Shown here piece after piece: positions 1 to 4,150 of a stretch of 8,187 bases of DNA (positions are counted from its first letter, which is position 1; every line of letters begins with the position of its first letter). The stretch is from Candidatus Thorarchaeota archaeon (GTDB lineage Archaea > Asgardarchaeota > Thorarchaeia > Thorarchaeales > Thorarchaeaceae). Below the pieces are notes generated by a model that was not told the origin of the DNA, did no database searches, and saw only the letters and a program-made list of their open reading frames with translations. The position numbers and the translations under genes were made by a program. Location of the stretch: the NCBI GenBank assembly GCA_004524595.1, contig SDOA01000154.1, positions 1 through 8,187 of the forward strand, written 5' to 3'.

Positions 1-2
1 CC

Positions 3-326
3 ATTGCCTTCGTGTTATTGTACTCGAATTTCCGTGTCTTACGAATTAAGATATCTGATAGCCTACTTGAGGTCAGATATGGTTGGTTTCCACGTAAAGT
101 CATTCTCGTGGCTGAGATAATCAAAATCGAACACATACAGATACGCCTTCGAGATTATGGCGGGGTAGGGATTCGATGGGGCCGCGACGGAACATGGGCT
201 TACAACACAAAGCTGGGTGATGCTGTAAAAGTCACACTCACCAATAATCGGCCATTTGCATTCTCGACAGCTCATCCTGAGCAGGTGTGTGAACTGTTAC
301 GTAACCTAAAAAGAACAGGTGATTAG
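3..326 (+). CDS. C-terminal part of a membrane-anchored PH-like domain protein (5' cut by window)
   Basis: The frame is open from the first complete codon at 3 to a TAG at 324-326, so the gene very probably starts left of the window; the GTG at 12 has no visible ribosome binding site. The first residues (IAFVLLYSNF) look like the end of a transmembrane helix. The rest reads as a beta-rich domain with a conserved-looking core of the form YGG-GIRW-DGTWAYN, then a strand ending in AFSTAHPEQ and a final helix (VCELLRNLKRT). From memory, that core resembles small bacterial and archaeal membrane proteins with a PH-like fold, in which one or two N-terminal helices precede a cytoplasmic beta domain whose last helix follows a G(S/T)-x-(H/R)PEE-type turn. 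No enzymatic role is implied. The assignment is by pattern only. Confidence 0.6.
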   Translation: MAFVLLYSNFRVLRIKISDSLLEVRYGWFPRKVILVAEIIKIEHIQIRLRDYGGVGIRWGRDGTWAYNTKLGDAVKVTLTNNRPFAFSTAHPEQVCELLRNLKRTGD

Positions 327-401
327 TAATCTGTAGCCATATACTTGAGAATACAAGTCTGGAATTTGATGGTCATTACAATGATAGTCCTTCCAAATAT
401 T

Positions 402-410
402 CATTTATCT
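402..410 (+). promoter_or_regulatory. possible TATA element for the nitroreductase gene
   Basis: CATTTATCT is centred about 25 nt upstream of the ATG at 431. No convincing Shine-Dalgarno sequence lies between them, so a leaderless transcript beginning near the ATG would fit. The match to the archaeal TATA consensus is weak. Confidence 0.25.
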
Positions 411-430
411 GTTCCAATTGCTGAGAATTC

Positions 431-997
431 ATGAATCTACTACCTGAGATTAGGAACAGAAGGAGTGTCATAGTATTCCAAGAAAGGGATGTGGAGCAAG
501 AGAAAATCAATCTGCTTATTGAAGCAGCTCGCTGGGCACCATCGTGTTTTAATAAGCAGGAATGGAACTATGTTCTCGTGAGCAAGAAAGATGAGACGAG
601 AGAGTCATTTGAAGGTGCACTCACCTTTGGGAATGGCTGGGCAAAATCTGCACCGTATCTTGTATCAGTCAGTGCTGATTCTGGTCAGGCATGTAAGACG
701 AACAACATACCCTACTATGCGTACGACCTCGGTCTCAGCGTCATGAGTCTTGTCATAGAAGCAGAGCATCTAGGACTACGTGTCCACCAGATGGCTGGCT
801 ATAATGAAAAGCGAGTGAAAGTGGCTCTCAGTCTCCCAGATTCTCACAGAGTCGTTGTTGTATTTGCTCTGGGATATGAAGGCGATGTCGAGAAGATGAA
901 AGACAAAGTCACTGAAAAGATCAAGGAGAAGATCACACAGGCAAGAACACGAAAGGAACCCAAAGAGAACTTCTTCTTCGGAAGATTCTCGATGTGA
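431..997 (+). CDS. nitroreductase family FMN-dependent oxidoreductase
   Basis: This is a complete 188-residue protein of the usual length for the nitroreductase superfamily, cytosolic flavoenzymes that bind FMN as homodimers and reduce substrates with NAD(P)H. The N-terminal NRRSVIVF (9-16) is the Arg-Arg-Ser FMN-phosphate motif. APSCFNKQEW (36-45) corresponds to the APSxxNxQPW flavin-contacting motif, with Glu in place of the usual Pro. A long helix at 95-118 (YYAYDLGLSVMSLVIEAEHL) is the family's dimer helix, and ALGYEG (146-151) is the late flavin-loop glycine motif. The tail RTRKEP-x-x-NFFFGRF matches the family's usual C-terminus (RKPLEE---F-G-W). The physiological substrate cannot be told from sequence. 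The gene stands alone, with no close partner on its strand. ATG at 431 is chosen because it begins just before the RRS motif at the normal distance. Confidence 0.92.
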   Translation: MNLLPEIRNRRSVIVFQERDVEQEKINLLIEAARWAPSCFNKQEWNYVLVSKKDETRESFEGALTFGNGWAKSAPYLVSVSADSGQACKTNNIPYYAYDLGLSVMSLVIEAEHLGLRVHQMAGYNEKRVKVALSLPDSHRVVVVFALGYEGDVEKMKDKVTEKIKEKITQARTRKEPKENFFFGRFSM

Positions 998-1185
998 TAT
1001 GCTAGAAGTAAAATTCAATTCTTCTCTCCGAGCGAAATAGTAATTTTAGGTCATATATCAGGGGGCTGTTGGTTCAAGTACTTGACAATTGATTTACTAA
1101 GTTTCTGTATATGCACTTTATCTGTAAACACATGACCTACTGTTTTCTGAGTAGTTATCTTTTAGTTATGCTATTCATGACTCTC

Positions 1186-1479
1186 TTAATCATCATTAAT
1201 TTCGAGGTTGCTCACACTCTCAATCTCGCCAAGTATTTCGTCCACACACTCTGAAGTAATGATTGCTCTGACCGCATCGAGTTGTTCCTTACTTCTGATA
1301 ATGATGCCAAATCTACTCATTGGTAGATTATTCTCGTCAAGAGGATTGATCTCAAGGGCTAGGAAGGCTGGCTCTTCGACTGAAGGAGGTATCTTTCTGA
1401 TGAACACGCCTGGTTGATCAGTACTCATCCGTTCGAATTTTCTTCCATGCTTCAGCATATCTCTCAGCGATGCTTCCAT
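1186..1479 (-). CDS. small conserved-looking archaeal protein of unknown function
   Basis: This 97-residue acidic protein has no signal peptide or membrane segment. A perfect AGGTGAT lies 4 nt before the ATG at 1479; the GTG at 1488 that would extend the frame by three codons is part of that site, so the ATG is preferred. After a basic N-terminal helix (residues 1-20) there is a strand region built around PAFLALEINPLDENNLPM, then a strand FGIIIRS and two helices (KEQLDAVRAII and VDEILGEIES). The arrangement 'FLALEINP-DENN-P--R-GIIIRS-EQL' resembles unnamed proteins seen in other archaea as far as I can recall, but I cannot give it a function. The strand order could suit a small alpha/beta binding domain. 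It lies convergent to the nitroreductase gene and divergent from the DUF1801 gene. Confidence 0.7.
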   Translation of the reverse strand: MEASLRDMLKHGRKFERMSTDQPGVFIRKIPPSVEEPAFLALEINPLDENNLPMSRFGIIIRSKEQLDAVRAIITSECVDEILGEIESVSNLEINDD

Positions 1480-1483
1480 GTAG

Positions 1484-1490
1484 ATCACCT
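1484..1490 (-). promoter_or_regulatory. ribosome binding site AGGTGAT deciding the start at 1479
   Basis: The plus strand reads ATCACCT, so the transcript carries AGGTGAT, a seven-base complement of the archaeal 16S 3' end, four bases before the ATG. It overlaps and disqualifies the upstream GTG. Confidence 0.75.
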
Positions 1491-1729
1491 GATTTTCCTT
1501 GGTGTGTATAGAACTCCCAACTCTCTTGTATCCTTTGATATATCCAGCATGTTGAATGAAAAGAAGGAAAAAGAAGTAGAAACACCTTTCAATCGATTGA
1601 TGTGCTACTTATTCCTCTTGGCAATAAAGTTGTATTTATCTCAAAAATGACTCTATTATGGACTCTAGGATGGTAATAGTCTCTCAAAAAGATTGGTTGA
1701 TACTAAAAGCCAAAGATAATAAACAATAG

Positions 1730-1738
1730 TTAATATAC
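1730..1738 (+). promoter_or_regulatory. TATA box of the DUF1801 gene
   Basis: TTAATATAC preceded by the A-rich stretch AAACAATAG suits an archaeal TATA/BRE pair. Its centre is about 25 nt upstream of position 1759, where the ribosome binding site begins, giving a very short 5' leader before the ATG at 1769. Confidence 0.55.
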
Positions 1739-1758
1739 GAGTTTGTATAAGCTCTTAT

Positions 1759-1764
1759 GGTGAT
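1759..1764 (+). promoter_or_regulatory. ribosome binding site GGTGAT deciding the start at 1769
   Basis: GGTGAT lies four bases before the third in-frame ATG (1769). The two earlier ATGs (1757 and 1763) lie before or within the site and so are unlikely starts. Confidence 0.65.
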
Positions 1765-1768
1765 GGAT

Positions 1769-2137
1769 ATGAGTAGGTCAGGACACCGCGTCGAAACAAT
1801 TGATGAATACATCATGAAATTTACTCCGGATGTACAGAATATTCTCGAAAATCTGAGAGAGGCAATTCTAAATTCTGCCCCTGCTGCACAAGAGACCATA
1901 GCCTATGGGATACCTACTTTTAGGCTCAATGGAAATCTGGTGCACTTCGCAGCATTCAAGCATCATATTGGCTTCTATCCCGGTGGTCCATCTGCGATTG
2001 AAGCATTCAAGAATGAGTTGACCCAATATAAGAGATCAAAGGGTACAATTCAATTTCCCCTGGACAAACCAATTCCACTTGAATTAGTGAAGAGAATAGT
2101 GAAGTTCCGAGTAAAAGAGAATGAGTCATTGAATTAG
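1769..2137 (+). CDS. DUF1801 / YdhG-like protein (frataxin-like fold)
   Basis: A 122-residue soluble protein. The order of motifs is that of DUF1801: an N-terminal helix with IDEYIMKFTPDVQNILENLR (residues about 10-29), then ETIAYGIPTFRLNG, LVHFAAFKHHIGFYPGG, and a C-terminal KRSKGTIQFPLDKPIP followed by a last helix LVKRIVKFRV. The hallmarks 'E-IAYG-P-F', 'F-A-KHHIGFYP' and 'KGTI-FPLD-P-P' are all present, so the domain is complete. Family members include Bacillus YdhG/Fra, which has a frataxin-like structure and is implicated in iron delivery; most archaeal members have no tested role, so iron handling is an inference at best. Start at 1769 rather than 1757 is set by the GGTGAT site. It is transcribed alone from its own TATA box. 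Confidence 0.9.
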   Translation: MSRSGHRVETIDEYIMKFTPDVQNILENLREAILNSAPAAQETIAYGIPTFRLNGNLVHFAAFKHHIGFYPGGPSAIEAFKNELTQYKRSKGTIQFPLDKPIPLELVKRIVKFRVKENESLN

Positions 2138-2163
2138 GATAGAATTCAGGTTTCCACATAATC

Positions 2164-2171
2164 TTCTTTTT
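2164..2171 (+). terminator. possible oligo-T terminator after the DUF1801 gene
   Basis: TTCTTTTT begins 27 nt after the stop codon, with further T-rich sequence behind it (TTGTTTTA at 2180-2187). Archaeal RNA polymerase can terminate at such tracts without a hairpin. Evidence is composition only. Confidence 0.3.
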
Positions 2172-2224
2172 CCTCAATATTGTTTTAGATTTCCTAATTT
2201 GAGAGTGCCCCGTGTTTGGAACAC

Positions 2225-2374
2225 CTATTTGGTACTGACCACTCTTTCAACATTCCTACATTTTATTGCTAGCTGTAATTTGGTCAGTGAATTGGAAATG
2301 ATGACAGTCTTAGATCTCCGTATCTCATCAACGTATTGATCATAAGTCCTTCTCTGCGATTTGGTCCCTCCGGC
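2225..2374 (-). pseudogene. possible decayed coding fragment, unrecognised
   Basis: On the minus strand a frame of 49 codons is open between two stops and has no ATG, GTG or TTG near its beginning. The translation reads like protein rather than noise: a charged helix (QRRTYDQYVDEIRRSKT), a strand VIISNS and an amphipathic stretch LTKLQLAIKCRNVERVVSTK before the TAG, with codon choices (AGA, GAT, ATA, AAA) like the neighbours. I do not recognise a family. It may be the 3' end of a lost gene; a chance open frame of this length is also quite possible. Confidence 0.25.
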
Positions 2375-2525
2375 TCATGTTGCTGCCCCTGTTCAAGAGA
2401 CGTTTGAAGCGCTCCGTAAAGTCTGATGGATGCTGTTTGTAGTCATCATAGAGGGCAAAGACGAGGAGCTAAGCGAAACTATAGCTATAATTGCAGAAGC
2501 TGAAGTCAGGCTTGTAGAGCACTGA
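2346..2525 (+). pseudogene. possible decayed coding fragment with an internal stop, unrecognised
   Basis: One plus-strand frame runs from just after a TAA (2343-2345) to a TGA at 2523-2525, with one internal TGA at 2424-2426. The part before the stop reads HVAAPVQETFEALRKV and the part after it, from an ATG at 2430, reads MLFVVIIEGKDEELSETI then AIIAEAEVRLVEH. Alternating hydrophobic and charged residues and codon use look protein-like, as expected of an old gene interrupted by a nonsense mutation. No family is recognised. It ends 30 bases before the convergent membrane-protein gene. Confidence 0.25.
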
Positions 2526-2555
2526 CATTCGTGCCCACTCATAAACCAGAAGGCT

Positions 2556-3395
2556 TCACTCACTTCTTCTCTTACCATATACATATAGGAGCACCAAAAT
2601 CCCCCCAATTTCTCCCATAAATGTGTCACTAAAGAGTGGGATATATGTCAGCCATGAAGTTGCAGCGATACCGAGTAGTGCAAGTCCGATTATAATGAGA
2701 ATGATATCTTTCAACATTCCTATGGTTGAAATAGTGATAATTGAGCTATCTGTAAGGTAAAACATCAAGGTGGCTGGGAGTATGATAAATGTCATAGAAA
2801 TAGCAATTAACATAAAAATTGAAACAAGCACAATCTCCAGTAAAAATGTAACTTGCAATATTAGGTAGATTGTTGCCCAAACAAGCCAAACTATCCCTAC
2901 TTGCTTTCTCATAGAGGCGTACGTTTCACTCCATTTTTGAGTAATGATACTTATTCCAACAAAGAAGTAAAACAGTGCAGTAAAACTAATAGTAACATAA
3001 TTTGTTAACAAGGAGCTACTTGTTATTGATTCAAGTATAGGACCAATAACATTGACTAGGGCAATTGAGTAGATACCATAGCTGAATGCTATGATTGCGG
3101 TTGCGAGCTGTATTAATTGTTCATTTTTCTTGTATTGTCCAATAAACCCTATTCCAATTATAATGAAACTCAAGTCAAATAGATATGATAATATTCCGAT
3201 TTCGGTAAAGAGATGTACCCATAGATAAATATCAACTTGGTAGATTACCAAATTTAATATCCAATAACCAAAGTAAGCGAACCATCCTACAAGTCCAATT
3301 TTAATCAGAGTTCCAGCTAGTGTCTTAGAATCTGTTGGTTCTGTTATTACTTCAGGTATTTCATCAATTGTATTTTCAAACCTGTTATCACTCAT
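2556..3395 (-). CDS. polytopic membrane protein of unknown function
   Basis: The 279-residue protein begins with a hydrophilic, acidic stretch of about 25 residues, followed by seven or eight hydrophobic segments at roughly 29-52, 62-87, 95-120, 130-152, 166-186, 188-214, 227-253 and 261-273. It ends with a short basic tail (GKRRSE). There is no signal peptide, no obvious catalytic motif and no transporter signature that I recognise. The frame is open further upstream to 3533, but a TATA box at 3453-3462 falls inside that extension and a purine-rich GGAGGATGAGG lies directly before the ATG at 3395, so the shorter start is chosen. The coding sequence is clearly more AT-rich than the genes around it, which partly reflects Ile/Phe/Tyr content and may also reflect a separate origin. 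No partner gene lies on its strand. Confidence 0.75.
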   Translation of the reverse strand: MSDNRFENTIDEIPEVITEPTDSKTLAGTLIKIGLVGWFAYFGYWILNLVIYQVDIYLWVHLFTEIGILSYLFDLSFIIIGIGFIGQYKKNEQLIQLATAIIAFSYGIYSIALVNVIGPILESITSSSLLTNYVTISFTALFYFFVGISIITQKWSETYASMRKQVGIVWLVWATIYLILQVTFLLEIVLVSIFMLIAISMTFIILPATLMFYLTDSSIITISTIGMLKDIILIIIGLALLGIAATSWLTYIPLFSDTFMGEIGGILVLLYVYGKRRSE

Positions 3396-3452
3396 TATCC
3401 TCATCCTCCACTCCACATGGTGTGAAAGTTGTCCTAAATTCTTGGGCCACTT

Positions 3453-3462
3453 GTATATAAAT
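3453..3462 (-). promoter_or_regulatory. TATA box of the membrane-protein gene
   Basis: On the minus strand this reads ATTTATATAC, a near-consensus archaeal TATA box. A transcript would begin near 3433, leaving about 38 nt of leader including the purine-rich ribosome site before the ATG at 3395. Confidence 0.55.
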
Positions 3463-3639
3463 TGGTTGAAGGGTTGCATCTGTTTCTCTTGACCGTATGG
3501 TTGATAGTTATGTAGCAGTAACCCCTGTGCCATGACGCTCTACCAAAGTACATGCCAAAATCCAGCTTGCATGATCATAACAACGAAAAAACGATAGTGA
3601 TGATATGCACCGCTGAATGTTAGTTGGACAACTTGGACA

Positions 3640-3738
3640 TTATGTCGAAGCGGTCCCCCCATCAACGGCAGTGGGTTGTATAGGTTGTTGAAAATCCATA
3701 ATGTTCCTTGCAGCATTCACATCGGCGTGAAAGCGCTC
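3640..3738 (-). pseudogene. tnpB: remnant of a TnpB (IS200/IS605 family) C-terminus
   Basis: The minus-strand frame ending at the TAA 3640-3642 encodes ERFHADVNAARNIMDF, then a tail QQPIQPTAVDGGTAST. HADVNAARNI is the hallmark after the last zinc-ribbon cysteine of TnpB, the RNA-guided nuclease of IS200/IS605 elements; its Asp is the third RuvC catalytic residue. Everything upstream is missing: the frame stays open only to 3789, the intervening residues do not resemble TnpB, and no CxxC zinc-ribbon pair is visible. No TnpA gene is present. It is therefore a dead 3' fragment of an insertion sequence. The 3' flank down to about 3550 could include the element's right end, but I cannot define the border. 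Confidence 0.75.
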
Positions 3739-3750
3739 ATCATGAGCGCT
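3732..3750. repeat. perfect 19-bp palindrome at the break point of the tnpB remnant
   Basis: AGCGCTCAT-C-ATGAGCGCT is a perfect inverted repeat with 9-bp arms and a single central base. It sits where the recognisable TnpB reading stops. It could be a regulator operator, a relic of the element or of its excision, or chance. Confidence 0.6.
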
Positions 3751-3788
3751 GAGCAAACTCATCAATAACTGAATGAATAGCGAAAACG

Positions 3789-3798
3789 TTTAAATATA
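3789..3798 (+). promoter_or_regulatory. TATA box reading toward the first minigene and the radical SAM operon
   Basis: TTTAAATATA is close to the archaeal consensus and is preceded by the purine-rich GCGAAAACG, a plausible BRE. Transcription would begin about 25 nt downstream of the box centre, near 3819, ten bases before the GTG of the 12-codon minigene. Confidence 0.5.
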
Positions 3799-3828
3799 CA
3801 CCTCGGAGAGTGAACATTGGAGATTACA

Positions 3829-3867
3829 GTGACTAGAAGGGATTACCAAATCATCAGTTCCCATTAA
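3829..3867 (+). CDS. candidate 12-codon minigene A (peptide with RDYQI)
   Basis: A GTG-initiated frame encodes MTRRDYQIISSH and ends with TAA. GGAG at 3819-3822 lies six bases before the GTG, and the TATA box at 3789-3798 would place the transcript start right there. It shares a 14-nt identical stretch, read in the same frame, with minigene B 130 bases downstream. A T8 tract follows 28 bases after the stop. It may be a leader peptide, a tiny functional peptide, the 5' stub of a degraded gene, or chance. Confidence 0.3.
   Translation: MTRRDYQIISSH
3838..3851 (+). repeat. direct repeat, copy 1 (AGGGATTACCAAAT)
   Basis: This 14-base sequence recurs identically at 3968-3981, exactly 130 bases on. 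In both copies it codes for Arg-Asp-Tyr-Gln-Ile in the frame of a short SD-preceded minigene. A shorter shared element, CTCGGAG, lies upstream of each copy (3802-3808 and 3947-3953). Confidence 0.7.
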
Positions 3868-3895
3868 AGTCCTCTCTAGATTTTTCCAGAACTCC

Positions 3896-3903
3896 TTTTT
3901 TTT
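3896..3903 (+). terminator. T8 tract between the two minigenes
   Basis: Eight consecutive T residues follow minigene A and precede the TATA-like ATATATTTT. This is the longest oligo-T in the leader and is typical of archaeal intrinsic termination. It could end a transcript that starts near 3819, or act as an attenuator ahead of the operon. Confidence 0.4.
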
Positions 3904-3907
3904 CCCA

Positions 3908-3915
3908 TATATTTT
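3908..3915 (+). promoter_or_regulatory. possible second TATA element
   Basis: TATATTTT would direct initiation near 3937, between the T8 tract and the ribosome binding site of minigene B. The match is moderate. Confidence 0.3.
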
Positions 3916-3949
3916 CAACGATTCAAGATGCGGCATATTTTGCTATCTC

Positions 3950-3956
3950 GGAGGTG
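3950..3956 (+). promoter_or_regulatory. strong Shine-Dalgarno site GGAGGTG before minigene B
   Basis: GGAGGTG is the strongest ribosome binding site in the window and lies eight bases before the ATG at 3965. The GAGGTGCA at 3951-3958 is exactly complementary to TGCACCTC at 4001-4008 (plus a G-U pair at 3950/4009), so a stem-loop enclosing the whole minigene could hide it. Confidence 0.5.
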
Positions 3957-3964
3957 CAGCAATA

Positions 3965-3991
3965 ATGAGGGATTACCAAATTAGATCATAG
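3965..3991 (+). CDS. candidate 8-codon minigene B (peptide MRDYQIRS)
   Basis: ATG AGG GAT TAC CAA ATT AGA TCA TAG follows a near-perfect SD. Its first codons repeat the Arg-Asp-Tyr-Gln-Ile of minigene A with a single synonymous difference (ATT for ATC). It ends 159 bases before the radical SAM gene on the same strand. A function as leader peptide or as a very small precursor is conjecture. Confidence 0.3.
   Translation: MRDYQIRS
3968..3981 (+). repeat. direct repeat, copy 2 (AGGGATTACCAAAT)
   Basis: Identical to 3838-3851; see that entry. The sequences on either side of the two copies are otherwise largely different, so this is not a simple recent tandem duplication. Confidence 0.7.
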
Positions 3992-4141
3992 TGGACATAA
4001 TGCACCTCTACGAAATATCTCATCCAGATTAGACCCGATCATAAAGATTCAGCTAAAGGGTTCTCTGGTAGCATATTGTATCGAATTTTCACTATTTACT
4101 AGGGAGAAGGATCCCCTCTGCATTGAGATTTCAAAAATAGT

Positions 4142-4147
4142 GGTGAT
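4142..4147 (+). promoter_or_regulatory. ribosome binding site of the radical SAM gene
   Basis: GGTGAT lies three bases before the ATG at 4151, the same site type as before two other genes in the window, and supports this start. Confidence 0.7.
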
Positions 4148-4150
4148 AAG

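Larger units (their letters stand above)
3950..4009 (+). promoter_or_regulatory. possible SD-sequestering stem-loop
   Basis: The 5' arm is GGAGGTGCA (3950-3958) and the 3' arm is TGCACCTCT (4001-4009): eight Watson-Crick pairs plus one G-U. The 42-base loop contains minigene B. Translation of the minigene would open or prevent the stem, a layout seen in leader-peptide control. From 4010 to 4141 I see no further structure. Confidence 0.35.

Noticed and set aside
1047..1139. TAGGTCAT ... ATGACCTA inverted repeat
   Set aside because: Eight bases separated by 77 is easily expected by chance and no partner signal supports a function.
1414..1650. Plus-strand open frame overlapping the start of the 97-residue gene
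   Set aside because: It lies largely antisense to a gene with a strong ribosome site, has no such site itself, and its translation shows no domain-like pattern.
2393..2629. Minus-strand open frame of 78 codons
   Set aside because: Its serine-rich, low-complexity translation is what one gets reading antisense to another coding frame, and it overlaps the 3' end of the membrane-protein gene.
3396..3533. 46-residue N-terminal extension of the membrane protein (start at 3533)
   Set aside because: A TATA box lies inside it (3453-3462), the residues are unlike the rest of the protein, and a purine-rich ribosome site sits right before the ATG at 3395.
3838..3981. CRISPR-like array from the repeated 14-mer
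   Set aside because: There are only two copies with a 116-base gap and no palindromic repeat character.
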